Both the position numbers and the translations under genes were made by a program. A stretch of DNA of 56,172 nucleotides from Desulfobacterales bacterium (GTDB lineage Bacteria; Desulfobacterota; Desulfobacteria; Desulfobacterales; SpSt-501): assembly GCA_025454255.1 (NCBI GenBank), contig JALOOU010000036.1, positions 1 to 56,172 of the forward strand, given 5' to 3'. This document shows, piece by piece, positions 1 to 8,595 of this stretch. How positions within the stretch are numbered: position 1 is the stretch's first letter; each line of letters starts with the position of its first letter. The notes beneath the pieces were generated by a model that saw only the letters and a program-made list of their open reading frames with translations, did no database searches and was not told where the DNA came from.

Positions 1-1125
1 GCGGTGGAAGCGGCTGCGCTTTTCTTCGCCGAGCTGCCGCAGCCGGCGGCAGCGCGCCGTGATCGCGTGCGCCGGAACGCGCTCGGGCAGCTCGCAGGCC
101 GCGGTACCGGCGCGCGCGGAAAACGGAAAGACATGCAGATAGGCGAGCGGCAGCCGCTCGATCAACTCGCAGGTGGCCTCGAACGCCGCTTGGCTCTCCC
201 CGGGAAAACCGACGAGCAGATCCGTGCCGATGGCGGCATCGGGCATGGCGCGGTGGATCGTTTCGACGAGTGCGGCAAACGTTTCGACCGAGTAGGGCCG
301 CCCCATTCGGGCCAGGATCTGCGGGTCGCCGCTTTGCAGCGGGACGTGGAAATGTCGACAAAACCGCTGCACGCCGGCGACCAGCGCAAGGATCTCGGCG
401 CTCAGCTCGAGGGGTTCGATCGAGCTCAGCCGCACCCGCATGGCGCCCGGCAGGCCGCGGACGGCATCCAGGAGCGCCAGCAGGCTGGTGGGCGGCGCGA
501 GGTCCCTTCCGTAGCAGCCTATGTGAATCCCGGTGAGCACCACCTCGGGCACCCCGGCCGCCGCCAGCGCCCCTACGCTCTCCAGGGCGGCCTGCAGGGG
601 CAGGCTGCGGCTCGGGCCGCGGGCATAGGGCACGATGCAGTAGGCGCAGTAGGCATTGCAGCCGTCCTGGATTTTGAGAAATGGCCGGGTGCGCTTTCCG
701 GAGGGTGCGGGCGGCGCTGCGCAAAAGGCGCTCTTGGCGTCGGCGGTCGACGGGGGCGGGCAACTCGCCCGGCTGCATTTTCCCAGGCGCCCGCTTAGCG
801 CAAGCTCGGCCAGCCCTGCCTTGCCGCAGTGGCCGACGATATGGTCCAGCCCCGCGATCTGCTCCAGCGCCGCGGGGTCGGTCTGGGCGTAGCAGCCGGT
901 TGCCACCACGCAGGCGCCCGGGTTCTCGTGAATCGCCCGGCGCAGGGCCTGCCGCGACTGCATGGCGGCCCTCTGGGTCACGGCGCAGGTGTTGACCACG
1001 CACAGGTCGGCCGGCTCCCGGCGCGAAGCAGGCCGCCAAGCGGGGCCCTCGAGCGCGTGGTCCAGGGCTTCGGACTCGGCCTGGTTGACCTTGCAGCCGA
1101 GGGTGATGATGCGGTAGGTCTGCAC
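1..1125 (-). CDS. mtaB: tRNA t6A37 methylthiotransferase MtaB, 3' end cut by window edge
   Basis: Radical SAM methylthiotransferase that adds a methylthio group to t6A37 of tRNAs. The N-terminus reads VQTYRIITLGCKVNQAES, the UPF0004 start with its first cluster Cys. Near residues 155-165 is CNAYCAYCIVPYARG, the CxxxCxxC radical SAM cluster motif followed by the family's conserved YxRG run. The last visible residues (RLRQLGEEKRSRFHR) match the region just before the C-terminal TRAM-like tail, so about 375 of roughly 430 residues are seen. The GTG start lies 6 nt after the mnmA stop, so the two are probably cotranscribed. MtaB is preferred over MiaB because of the LGCKVNQ signature and the match of the IVPYARG region. 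Confidence 0.9.
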   Translation of the reverse strand, partial: MQTYRIITLGCKVNQAESEALDHALEGPAWRPASRREPADLCVVNTCAVTQRAAMQSRQALRRAIHENPGACVVATGCYAQTDPAALEQIAGLDHIVGHCGKAGLAELALSGRLGKCSRASCPPPSTADAKSAFCAAPPAPSGKRTRPFLKIQDGCNAYCAYCIVPYARGPSRSLPLQAALESVGALAAAGVPEVVLTGIHIGCYGRDLAPPTSLLALLDAVRGLPGAMRVRLSSIEPLELSAEILALVAGVQRFCRHFHVPLQSGDPQILARMGRPYSVETFAALVETIHRAMPDAAIGTDLLVGFPGESQAAFEATCELIERLPLAYLHVFPFSARAGTAACELPERVPAHAITARCRRLRQLGEEKRSRFHR

Positions 1126-1131
1126 GGCAGC

Positions 1132-2187
1132 CTATTCCCCGGGCGCAGCGATGAAACCGGAGCCCAGCACCTCGTCGCCGTCGTAGAACACGGCGGCCTG
1201 GCCGGGGGTGAGGGCCGATTGCGGCGCATCGAAGGCGACCCGGGCGCTGCGCTCGTCTATCGGTGTCAGGGTCGCGGGGACCTCGCGGGTGCGGTAGCGC
1301 ACGCGCGTCGCAACCCGCCGCGCAGCCTCAGGCGGCGCGAGCACCCAGTTGATGCCGGTCACGCGGCAGGCGGGCGCGAGCAGGTCCTCCTTGGAGCCCA
1401 CCACCAGCCGGTTGCGCTCGCGGTCGAGGCGCACCACGTAATAGGGCCGGGCCGCCGGCCGGTTGATTCCGCGGCGCTGGCCGATCGTGAACCGGTGCAG
1501 GCCCTGGTGCTCGCCGAGCAGGTTGCCGTGGACATCCTCGATCCGCCCGGGCGAGGCGGGCAGGGCGAGAACCTCCGGATAGCGGCCCCCGCGGATGAAG
1601 CAGATGTCCTGGCTCTCCTCCGAGACGGCGGGGGCCAGGCGGTGCCGTTGCGCCCAGGCGCGGACCTGCGCCTTGGTCAGGCCTCCCAGCGGGAAAACGG
1701 CCCGCTGCAGCTGCTCCTGGCCGAGGCGGGCCAGGAAATAGGACTGGTCTTTGTGGGGGTCTGCGCCCTTGTAGAGACGGCAGCGGCCGTCCGCATCGCG
1801 GCGGACGCGGGCATAGTGGCCCGTGGCCAGGGAACGGGCGCCCTTTTGGCCGGCCCACTGGAGCAAAGCGCCGAACTTGATGCGGGGGTTGCAGACCAGG
1901 CAGGGGTTGGGCGTCGCGCCGGCCAGGTAGGTCCCGGCGACGTAGTCCACCACTTCCCGCTTGAATTCGCGCGTCAGATCGACCCGGTAGAGCGCGATCC
2001 CCAGCCGGCGGGCCATCTCCTGCAGCGCACCCACATCGGGCAGCGCCGCCGCCGGCAGGCCGGCGGGTGGTTCGAACCCGGTCGTGAAGTGGACGGCGAA
2101 AAGCGCGTGGCCCTCTTCTTTCAGCAGGTGGGCGGCGACCAGGGAGTCAATGCCGCCGCTGACGGCAACGGCGATCGGGGTGTTCAT
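1132..2187 (-). CDS. mnmA: tRNA-specific 2-thiouridylase MnmA
   Basis: ATP-dependent thiolase that makes the 2-thio group of mnm5s2U34 in Lys, Glu and Gln tRNAs. The protein is 351 residues, normal for the family. It opens MNTPIAVAVSGGIDSLVAA with the PP-loop SGGxDS motif. NPCLVCN (near residue 98) carries the catalytic Cys, and the SEESQDICFI segment has the second Cys of the catalytic pair. The ATG is chosen over upstream in-frame starts because it begins exactly at the PP-loop strand and overlaps the stop of the upstream NIL-ferredoxin gene as ATGA. That coupling suggests the ferredoxin supplies electrons or sulfur to the thiolation. Confidence 0.95.
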   Translation of the reverse strand: MNTPIAVAVSGGIDSLVAAHLLKEEGHALFAVHFTTGFEPPAGLPAAALPDVGALQEMARRLGIALYRVDLTREFKREVVDYVAGTYLAGATPNPCLVCNPRIKFGALLQWAGQKGARSLATGHYARVRRDADGRCRLYKGADPHKDQSYFLARLGQEQLQRAVFPLGGLTKAQVRAWAQRHRLAPAVSEESQDICFIRGGRYPEVLALPASPGRIEDVHGNLLGEHQGLHRFTIGQRRGINRPAARPYYVVRLDRERNRLVVGSKEDLLAPACRVTGINWVLAPPEAARRVATRVRYRTREVPATLTPIDERSARVAFDAPQSALTPGQAAVFYDGDEVLGSGFIAAPGE

Positions 2188-2612
2188 CCAAAGACGTACT
2201 GCTTGAGCGGCCGGACCTCCATGGCCCGGGGCGGGCAGGCAGGGACGCACAGCTCGCAGACGCTGCATTTTTTCTGGTCGAACACCACCTCCATCTCCGG
2301 GCGCTTGACATGCAGCGCTCCGGTCGGGCAGACCGCCGTGCAGGCGCCGCAGTGGGTGCATTTGGTCTGAATGCGTTTGACTTCCTGGGAGGCGTTTTGG
2401 ACATTGATGCCGTTGCGTTTCAAATACGTGACGCCGTCGCGGAAATTTTTCTTGCTGCCCGACAGCTCAAGCACCATCACGCCCTCCTTGCGCGGCAGGA
2501 TGGCGGCGTTGAGGATGTTGAACTCCAGGTCGAAGTCCCGGGTCAGGCGGCAGACGACCGGTTTCTGGGCCACATCGGGGGAGAAACGCAGAATCAGAAT
2601 TTTGGAGTACAC
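2184..2612 (-). CDS. NIL-domain 4Fe-4S ferredoxin
   Basis: A 142-residue protein with an N-terminal NIL domain (about residues 1-75, the small ligand-binding fold also found at the end of MetN) and a C-terminal two-cluster ferredoxin (CTHCGACTAVCPTG and CSVCELCVPACPP). The family is known in methanogens and sulfate reducers, where members take part with a DUF39 protein in making homocysteine from aspartate semialdehyde. Here its stop overlaps the start of mnmA, so a role in sulfur or electron supply to tRNA thiolation is inferred. The GTG start at 2612 has GAGG 7 nt upstream, begins at the first NIL strand (VYSKILILRF), and lies about 30 nt after a good promoter. Confidence 0.88.
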   Translation of the reverse strand: MYSKILILRFSPDVAQKPVVCRLTRDFDLEFNILNAAILPRKEGVMVLELSGSKKNFRDGVTYLKRNGINVQNASQEVKRIQTKCTHCGACTAVCPTGALHVKRPEMEVVFDQKKCSVCELCVPACPPRAMEVRPLKQYVFG

Positions 2613-2649
2613 CGTGCGCCTCGTCGACAACGCTTTGAAATTTTGCCTC

Positions 2650-2678
2650 AAACTACCTGCAATCGGCTTGCCTGTCAA
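2650..2678 (-). promoter_or_regulatory. sigma-70-like promoter of the NIL-ferredoxin/mnmA/mtaB operon
   Basis: On the minus strand TTGACA (2678-2673) is separated by 17 nt from TAGTTT (2655-2650). The first codon of the ferredoxin lies 38 nt beyond the -10 box. Confidence 0.5.
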
Positions 2679-2870
2679 CCTGCGCCGGCCCTGCGTCCGG
2701 CCGCCTGCGCCTAATGGCCGCGGTTGAGTCCGCGCACGTTTGCGGGTATAATGGTGATGCAAGACCGGAGTCGATCCCCGGCGGTGCGCGGCAGAGGGGG
2801 GGCGCCCCCGGCCCCTTCCGGGCGGATCGCAACCGGCGGGGAGAACGCGCCTCTGCACAAGGCCCGGCAC

Positions 2871-5021
2871 ATGAACCGTTTCGCGTATCGCACGACCGGC
2901 CTGGCCATCAAAGCCTTGTCCGGCCTGTCCAAGGCCCGCACCCGCCTGCACGGGGAGCACACCCTGCCGACCGGGCCGGTGGTTTTCGTGGTCAACCACT
3001 TCACCCGCCTCGAAACCGTCCTCTTGCCCTATCTCGTTCACCGGGCGACCGGGCAGCCGGTCTGGTCGCTGGCCGATGCCGAGTTTTTCCGGGGCCCCCT
3101 TGCCGGTTTCCTCGACGCGGTGGGCACCGTTTCGACCCGCAGCCCGGACAGGGACCGGTTGATCGTAAAAACCCTGCTCACCGGCGAGGCCAACTGGATC
3201 ATCTATCCCGAGGGCGGAATGGTCAAGAACATGAAGATCATGGACAGGAAGCGCTTCATGATCTCATGGGCCGGCGGAAAACGGCCGCCGCACACGGGGG
3301 CCGCATCCCTGGTGCTGCGCACGGAATTCTACCGCGAGCGCCTGCGGCGGATGGCGCACGCCGCGCCGGAAGAGGCCGAGCGCCTGCGGGAGCTGTTCCA
3401 GATGGATTCCGTCCAAGCGGTGCTGGAGCGGCGGACCACCATCGTTCCGGTCAACATCACCTACTACCCGGTCCGGGCTCGGGAAAACGTCCTGAGCGCG
3501 TTGGCGCAGCGGTTGGTGGACAACCTCGCGGAGCGGCACATCGAGGAACTCATGACCGAGGGCTCGATGTTTTTGTCCGGGGTCGATATCGACATCCGCT
3601 TCGGGGCGCCGATCCCGGTGCTGCCCTTTCTGAACGATGCCGCCATCGCGCGGGACATCGCCCGGCCCGAGCCGATGGGCTTCGACGATGTGCTGGCCTG
3701 CCGGGGCCGGATGCGCCGCAAGGCCTTGAAGCTGATGCAGCGCTACATGGCCGCCATTTACGCATTGACCACGGTCAACCACGACCACCTCTTCGCCTCG
3801 ATCCTGCGCGCGATGCCCCGCGCCCGGGTCCGGGAGGAGGATCTGCGGCGCAGGGTGTTTCTGGCCGCCTGCGAGCTGCACGGCATGCCCGCTGTGCACC
3901 TGCACACCGGCCTGGCGGCCGACCAGACCCATCTGCTCTCGGACGACCGCTTCGGCATTACGCGCGATTTCATCGCGATCGCCCTGGAGAAGGGAAACCT
4001 GCGGCGGACCGAAGGGGGCCTGCTCAAGGACCGCCGTCGATTCTCCGCGCCGGCAAGCTTCCACCGCGCGCGGATCGACAGCCCCATCGACGTGATGGCC
4101 AACGCCGTCGAACCCCTGGCCGGGCTGCAGCGCAGTGTGCGCCGGATTGCCTGGATGCCGGCCTTCTGGGTGCGGCGCCGGGTGCGGGAGCGCCTGCAGC
4201 GCGAGGCGCTGGAGGAGTTCACCCGCGATTACCGAACGCATTTCAGCGAAGGTGAATCGAGGCCCCGGGAGGTGGGCGCCCCCTTCCTGGTGAAAGGCCG
4301 ATCGCGGCGGGTCGGGGTCGTGCTCTGCCACGGGTATATGGCGGCGCCGCTCGAGATGAAGGGGCTGGCCGATTATCTGGGCCGGCGGGGGTACTGGGTT
4401 TGCGTGCCGCGTCTCCCCGGCCACGGCACGACGCCCCTGGACCTCTCCGGCCGCACCTATGAGGAGTGGATCCGCTCCGTCGACCGCGGCTACGCCGTCA
4501 TTGCCAGCCTCTGCGAGCGCGTCGTGGCGGGCGGGTTCTCCACCGGGGCCGGGCTGGCGCTGCACCTGGCGGCGCGGGTGGAGGGCCTGGCCGGGGTGTT
4601 TGCCGTCTCCGCCCCCATGCGGCTGCGCGATTTCAAGGCGCGCTTCGCCTCGGCGGTCGATCTGTGGAACCGCTTCATGGACAAGACCAGCCGATCCGGG
4701 CCGAAGTTGGAGTTCGTGGAAAACCGCCCGGAGAACCCCCACATCAACTACCACCGCAACCCGGTCTCCGGGGTGCGCGAGATCGAACGGCTGATGGACG
4801 ATCTCGAGCCCCGGCTCGAGCGGATCCGCATCCCGGCGCTGATCCTGCAGGCCAGCGCCGACCCGGTGGTCGACCCGCGCGGCGCGCGCAAGATTTTCGA
4901 CCGGCTCGGCTCGAAAGACAAGCAGTACCTTCTTTTCAGCTTCAGCCGCCACGGCATCCTGCTCGGCGAGGATTCGGGCCGAGTTCACCGCGCGATCGCC
5001 GAATTTCTCGACCGGCTGTAG
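2871..5021 (+). CDS. PlsC-like acyltransferase fused to an alpha/beta hydrolase
   Basis: A 716-residue two-domain protein. Residues ~1-250 resemble a 1-acyl-glycerol-phosphate acyltransferase: VVNHFTRLE corresponds to the NHxxxxD catalytic motif and IYPEGG to the PEG substrate motif. The motif ends in Glu instead of Asp. Residues ~480-716 are an alpha/beta hydrolase with the oxyanion HGYMAAP, nucleophile elbow GGFSTGAG, a late acidic residue in SADPVVD and the catalytic His in SRHGILL. The middle (~250-480) has no recognised motif. Probably a lipid remodelling enzyme at the membrane; the substrate is unknown. ATG 2871 (MNRFAYRTTGLAI) is chosen because the sequence upstream of it looks non-conserved; ATG 2754 or a start at 2724 is possible. 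No clear ribosome site is seen. Confidence 0.8.
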   Translation: MNRFAYRTTGLAIKALSGLSKARTRLHGEHTLPTGPVVFVVNHFTRLETVLLPYLVHRATGQPVWSLADAEFFRGPLAGFLDAVGTVSTRSPDRDRLIVKTLLTGEANWIIYPEGGMVKNMKIMDRKRFMISWAGGKRPPHTGAASLVLRTEFYRERLRRMAHAAPEEAERLRELFQMDSVQAVLERRTTIVPVNITYYPVRARENVLSALAQRLVDNLAERHIEELMTEGSMFLSGVDIDIRFGAPIPVLPFLNDAAIARDIARPEPMGFDDVLACRGRMRRKALKLMQRYMAAIYALTTVNHDHLFASILRAMPRARVREEDLRRRVFLAACELHGMPAVHLHTGLAADQTHLLSDDRFGITRDFIAIALEKGNLRRTEGGLLKDRRRFSAPASFHRARIDSPIDVMANAVEPLAGLQRSVRRIAWMPAFWVRRRVRERLQREALEEFTRDYRTHFSEGESRPREVGAPFLVKGRSRRVGVVLCHGYMAAPLEMKGLADYLGRRGYWVCVPRLPGHGTTPLDLSGRTYEEWIRSVDRGYAVIASLCERVVAGGFSTGAGLALHLAARVEGLAGVFAVSAPMRLRDFKARFASAVDLWNRFMDKTSRSGPKLEFVENRPENPHINYHRNPVSGVREIERLMDDLEPRLERIRIPALILQASADPVVDPRGARKIFDRLGSKDKQYLLFSFSRHGILLGEDSGRVHRAIAEFLDRL

Positions 5022-5372
5022 GTGCCGGGTGCTCCTCCGGCGCCTGTTTGCTCGGGAAAGAGGCACTGCCCGCCGTTCGGCCGGACCCCGGCGGCGCGGC
5101 AGGGGCAAAGGGGGCTGCCGGTCCGCCCCCGCGGCCTGCGACGGCGTGCCGGTTGCGTTCTTAACATGCTGTAAAGGTTATACTATTTTGTATTTTGGCC
5201 CTTCGCGATTTTGACAACCTCGCCGATTTATAATAAAATCAACACAGATAGTGATACATACCACCTTCGAACACGGCACCCACGCGAATCGGCGGACGGG
5301 TTGGATCGAATGCCACGGCCTTCAAGGAACAGCGACCACCTGCCATCGACTCCCGAGCGAAAGCGGGGCGGT
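5022..5372 (+). other. Intergenic stretch with an AT-rich promoter patch
   Basis: The first ~135 nt are GC-rich without visible features. Bases ~5160-5260 are AT-rich and hold the promoter listed separately. No convincing gene on either strand. Confidence 0.5.
5211..5239 (+). promoter_or_regulatory. sigma-70-like promoter upstream of the lipoprotein gene
   Basis: TTGACA (5211-5216), 17-nt spacer, TAAAAT (5234-5239) inside an AT-rich patch, about 130 nt ahead of the lipoprotein start. An overlapping TATAAT (5229-5234) has only a 12-nt spacer and is less likely to be the -10. Confidence 0.55.
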
Positions 5373-5675
5373 ATGATGCGCCGAGCATTGAAGTGGGCAA
5401 TGGCCGTTGCGTTGATCGCCTCGGCGTCGGCCTGCAGCTGGCACCCGCCCTACGCGGTGGCCGTCGCGGACGAGACCCGGATGGGCCGCTGCGAGCCGTT
5501 GGGAACGGTGACGGCGATCGCCGACATGGGGGCGCTGCAGATTCATCCCATGTACCACTATGACGCCCAGAACCGGGCACTGATGCAGGCCGAGATGATG
5601 GCGGCGACGCATGTGGTCTGGCTGGGCGAGCATTATTTCGCGGCCGCGGCCGCGGCGTACCGTTGCCCGGAATGA
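5373..5675 (+). CDS. small outer-membrane-type lipoprotein, DUF4156-like
   Basis: A 100-residue protein. MMRRALKWAMAVALIAS is a signal sequence ending in the lipobox ASAC with Cys near residue 20. The mature part (GRCEPLGTVTA... and ALMQAEMMAATHVVWL) has the pattern of DUF4156-type lipoproteins: a conserved Cys, a Leu-Gly pair, then a helix with 'A-x-x-x-A-A-T-H-V-V'. The function of that family is not established. The ATG at 5373 (or 5376) follows a GCGGGG purine run. The AT-rich promoter patch lies upstream and the ribbon-helix-helix gene follows after 49 nt. Confidence 0.6.
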   Translation: MMRRALKWAMAVALIASASACSWHPPYAVAVADETRMGRCEPLGTVTAIADMGALQIHPMYHYDAQNRALMQAEMMAATHVVWLGEHYFAAAAAAYRCPE

Positions 5676-5724
5676 CGAAACGCGCGCCCGGTCGCGTGGC
5701 GCCGGAGGGGGGATTGCACCGACT

Positions 5725-5901
5725 ATGGGATTGGAAACCATCAACGGCATGAACAAGCGCAAGATGTACAACACCACTCTGGATGCGGACCTGATCCGCC
5801 AGATCAAGATTCTGGCCGCCCAGCTCGAAAAACGCCAGAACGACCTGCTGGAGGAGGCGATCAAGGACTTGCTGCGGAAATACCAGTCCAGCGCCAACTG
5901 A
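5725..5901 (+). CDS. small ribbon-helix-helix (CopG/Arc-type) DNA-binding protein
   Basis: 58 residues. KRKMYNTTLDADLIRQIKIL gives the antiparallel strand and first helix of a ribbon-helix-helix fold, followed by QNDLLEEAIKDLLRKY as the second helix. Such proteins dimerise and bind operators, often as antitoxins or autoregulators; no toxin gene adjoins it. ATG 5725 is preferred to ATG 5749 because GGAGGGGGG precedes it at about 11 nt. Confidence 0.65.
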   Translation: MGLETINGMNKRKMYNTTLDADLIRQIKILAAQLEKRQNDLLEEAIKDLLRKYQSSAN

Positions 5902-5957
5902 GGCAAAACGCTCTGGCACGCACCAGAAGCAAAGGCGCAGGCGGCAGAAGAGAGCGA

Positions 5958-6680
5958 ATGTTCACGCAATCCTCCGAAAGGCGTACAGCTGCACGTCTGA
6001 AGCACGAGACGCACATCGCCATCGAGAAAACCGGGAGCGGGAGCAGGCACATCGCCCGCATGATCAATTTCAGCAGCCAAGGCGCCTGCCTCGCGTCCGA
6101 TCTCTATCTCGCGCCCGGCACGCAGGTCACGCTCAGGCTTGCGCACTCGCCTTTCCCCGCAGCGGCCGAGGCTCCCGAGACCTGCAAGGCCGTAATCAAA
6201 TGGCGCAAATTCCTCGATGATGCCGTTTTCGACTACGGCTACGGAGTCCGGATCCGGGAGCGGGCGCCCCAGCCGCCGGAGCCGGGCCGCCCTGCGGTAG
6301 AGTCGCGCCGTCAGGTGCGCACGGCCTGCGCCGTGCCCACGCTGATACAGGGCTGCGGGCAGCCCGTGCGCGGAGTCATTCAAAACGCGAGCCCGGGCGG
6401 GGTCTTCATCGGTTGCCCGGGTGCAATGGTCGTCGGGCAGCGGGTATGTTTGGCGATCCCCCTCCGCAAGAGGCGCCGGCTCATCGTGCGCCGCGGCGTG
6501 ATCGCTCACGCGCAGCCGGGCGGGGTCGGCATTCGCCTGGATCCCCCCCGCCGGACAGGCCGCAACCGCGCTGAACGCCCCGCGTCTTACTCGCCTCAGC
6601 ACGACCGGATTGCCGTCTCAGCTGCAGAATCCACCCCGCCCGGCCGCGGCCGACGCTCGGGCACGGCCAGGCTCAGATAG
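5958..6680 (+). CDS. protein with two tandem PilZ-like domains
   Basis: 240 residues. The first domain (~8-98) begins ERRTAARLKHETHIAI (RxxxR-type motif) and carries NFSSQGACLAS in place of the D/NxSxxG motif. The second (~112-195) has ESRRQVRTACAVP and QNASPGGVFIG (NxSxxG with an extra Gly). PilZ domains bind cyclic di-GMP through these two motifs, so this is a candidate c-di-GMP effector; the first domain's motif is intact enough to bind. The last 45 residues are Arg/Pro-rich and overlap, tail to tail, the end of the radical SAM gene on the other strand by 85 nt, so the true end may be less conserved. Confidence 0.7.
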   Translation: MFTQSSERRTAARLKHETHIAIEKTGSGSRHIARMINFSSQGACLASDLYLAPGTQVTLRLAHSPFPAAAEAPETCKAVIKWRKFLDDAVFDYGYGVRIRERAPQPPEPGRPAVESRRQVRTACAVPTLIQGCGQPVRGVIQNASPGGVFIGCPGAMVVGQRVCLAIPLRKRRRLIVRRGVIAHAQPGGVGIRLDPPRRTGRNRAERPASYSPQHDRIAVSAAESTPPGRGRRSGTARLR

Positions 6681-8506
6681 CTCCCGTTTTCCGCGAACAT
6701 CAGCCTCTGGTCGGTCAGTTGCCGCAGGAACCCCTCGATGCGGTCGGCTGCGGCCTGCGGGAAGCGTTGGGCAATCAGGGTCAGCGGTCGGTGGATTTCG
6801 CAGAAAAGGTAGATTTTTCGAGAAAGGCCCTCCAGGCGGTGGGTGGCGAATTCGCCCTCCGGCCGGCGTTCACGGACGATCAGGAAATCCCCCCCGTCAC
6901 GATAGCCGAGGATCGGTTCACCAAAAGGCCCGCGGTGCAGGCGTTCGTAGCGCTTGGACCAGGCGCGCAACGCCCTGCGCACCGGCTGCCACAGGCGGCG
7001 CTGGCGGAGGGCCTCGCCGCGCCCGGTTTGGAGCGCAAACGGGAAGCCGCGGGCGATCGCGGCCGGGAAAAGCCTCGCCCAGTGAGGGTGGGAAGAGACC
7101 GATCGCAGGCCGTAGTCGGCCGGCCGGCGCCAGACGGGGCTGCCCAGGCCCAACCAGAAGCCGACGAAGGTCAAGGGGTGAAACGGAAGGGCGAACTCCA
7201 GGGTGTGCAGGGTCTCGCGCACGTCCGACTCGTCGCTGCCCGGAAAGTGGGCGATCAGATTGGCGAGGTTGGTGATGCCGAGCCGCTCGCAGTGCTTCAT
7301 GATTTCAAGGTTCTGGATGGCGCGCGTGCCCTTGTGCATCTTTCGCAGCAGCCGGGTGCTCAGGGCTTCGATGCCGATCTGGACCCGCTGCAGGCCGGCG
7401 GCGTGCATCCGCTCGAGCTCGGCCGCTGCGGTGGTCGCCCGGATCTCGCCGAAGAGGTTCAGGTCCTTACCCAGTTCGGCCAATCCGCGGAAGACCTGCG
7501 CGGCGGAGGAGCGCGGCAGCACATTGTCCATGAGTGCCACGTTCAGGGTTTTGTAGCGGCGCGTGAGCGCATCGATTTCGGCAACGGCCCGGGGGGCGGA
7601 CTTTGAACGGTAGCCCCGCCACTGCTGGTTGAGGTTGCAGAACGCGCAGCCTGGGGCGCCGCGAGCCCCCTGCCACCAGCAGCCGCGGGAGAGCTCCACC
7701 GGCAGGGTGAAAAAGAAGCGCTGCGCCGGGTCGAACGCGGAGAGGGTTTCCGCGTACTCGTCGAAATCCGGATAGGGCAGGTGGTCGAGGTTTTCCATCT
7801 GGCTAAAAGGCCGGTCGGCGGTTTCTGCCGGCGGCGTGAAGCGAGTCTGGACGGCCGCAAGCGGGGGCAGTTGATCCAGCCCGCAGCCCTCCCTGACATG
7901 GTGCTGGAGGAGGTGGGCGAGGGGCAGCTCCCCCTCGCCGGCGACGACGACGTCGATCTCGGGAAAAAACGCCAGTGCGGCCGAACTCGACTCGAAGCTG
8001 AAGGCCGGTCCGCCGATCACCGCCGTGGTTGCGGGGTTGAGCGTTTTGATCCGGCGCGCGATGTAGAGGGCGGCGGTGAACTGGCAAAGCGCGCTCGTTA
8101 GACCGACCAGCCGGGTCCGGGTCCAGTCGACCGCGGCGAGCCAGTCCTCGACGCCCGCCGCCGCACGGCAGAGGATCTCGTCAAAGTCGGCCGCTCTCAG
8201 GCTTGCGACCGCGGCGGACTGCCGCGCGAAAAACCGGGCGATGGCCTCCTTGCGCTCCGGGTAGAGGAGGGCGGCGAAGACGGCCTCCGCCAGCCAGGTG
8301 CGCTCGGAGACGGCGTGGTAACGGCGGTAGCCGACGGCCGCGGCGACCACCAGGTGGACGTGGTGAGCGGCGATGGGCAGATCGGCAAATCGCGACTGCA
8401 CGAAGGCCTTCAGGGCACCGACCTGGATCGAGGGCCGGGTGTAGAGCGACCAGGGCGGTGCGACCAGGGCAACGCGTGCGCTGCGGACGGGTGCGTGTCG
8501 GGTCAT
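6596..8506 (-). CDS. RiPP-maturation-type B12-dependent radical SAM C-methyltransferase
   Basis: 636 residues. Residues ~1-220 form a cobalamin-binding Rossmann-like domain (VALVAPPW at the start; AVIGGPAFSFES, DVVVAGEGELPL). The radical SAM domain follows, with VELSRGCWWQG...CAFCNLNQQWRGYRSKS (~268-300), very close to the signature of the RiPP-maturation 'rSAM_ocin_1' family (RGCWWGQ..CTFCGLN...RSKSP). The Cys spacing is C-x10-C-x2-C where the family usually has x7, so there is a 3-residue insertion. The tail (~560-615, LSRKIYLFCEIHRPLTL...) resembles a winged-helix peptide-recognition domain. Known relatives C-methylate bacteriocin-type precursors; no precursor, protease or exporter is seen beside it. 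ATG 8506 lies 90 nt from the divergent pyrD. Confidence 0.75.
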   Translation of the reverse strand: MTRHAPVRSARVALVAPPWSLYTRPSIQVGALKAFVQSRFADLPIAAHHVHLVVAAAVGYRRYHAVSERTWLAEAVFAALLYPERKEAIARFFARQSAAVASLRAADFDEILCRAAAGVEDWLAAVDWTRTRLVGLTSALCQFTAALYIARRIKTLNPATTAVIGGPAFSFESSSAALAFFPEIDVVVAGEGELPLAHLLQHHVREGCGLDQLPPLAAVQTRFTPPAETADRPFSQMENLDHLPYPDFDEYAETLSAFDPAQRFFFTLPVELSRGCWWQGARGAPGCAFCNLNQQWRGYRSKSAPRAVAEIDALTRRYKTLNVALMDNVLPRSSAAQVFRGLAELGKDLNLFGEIRATTAAAELERMHAAGLQRVQIGIEALSTRLLRKMHKGTRAIQNLEIMKHCERLGITNLANLIAHFPGSDESDVRETLHTLEFALPFHPLTFVGFWLGLGSPVWRRPADYGLRSVSSHPHWARLFPAAIARGFPFALQTGRGEALRQRRLWQPVRRALRAWSKRYERLHRGPFGEPILGYRDGGDFLIVRERRPEGEFATHRLEGLSRKIYLFCEIHRPLTLIAQRFPQAAADRIEGFLRQLTDQRLMFAENGSYLSLAVPERRPRPGGVDSAAETAIRSC

Positions 8507-8559
8507 GGCAGTAGGTGGTCGCGCCGGCGTTGAACAAGGGGCGCGCCCGTTCGGGTTGG

Positions 8560-8587
8560 TTGACTTGGCGGAGGCATGTGCTAAAGA
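8560..8587 (+). promoter_or_regulatory. possible pyrD promoter
   Basis: TTGACT (8560-8565), 16-nt spacer, TAAAGA (8582-8587). If used, transcription would begin almost at the pyrD start codon, giving a nearly leaderless message. Confidence 0.3.
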
Positions 8588-8595
8588 GAGCGCCT

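Noticed and set aside
829..2370. Long open frame on the plus strand
   Set aside because: Opposite to mnmA and mtaB, no family motifs; a by-product of high GC.
3264..5108. 614-codon open frame on the minus strand
   Set aside because: Shadow of the acyltransferase-hydrolase gene; no recognizable domain.
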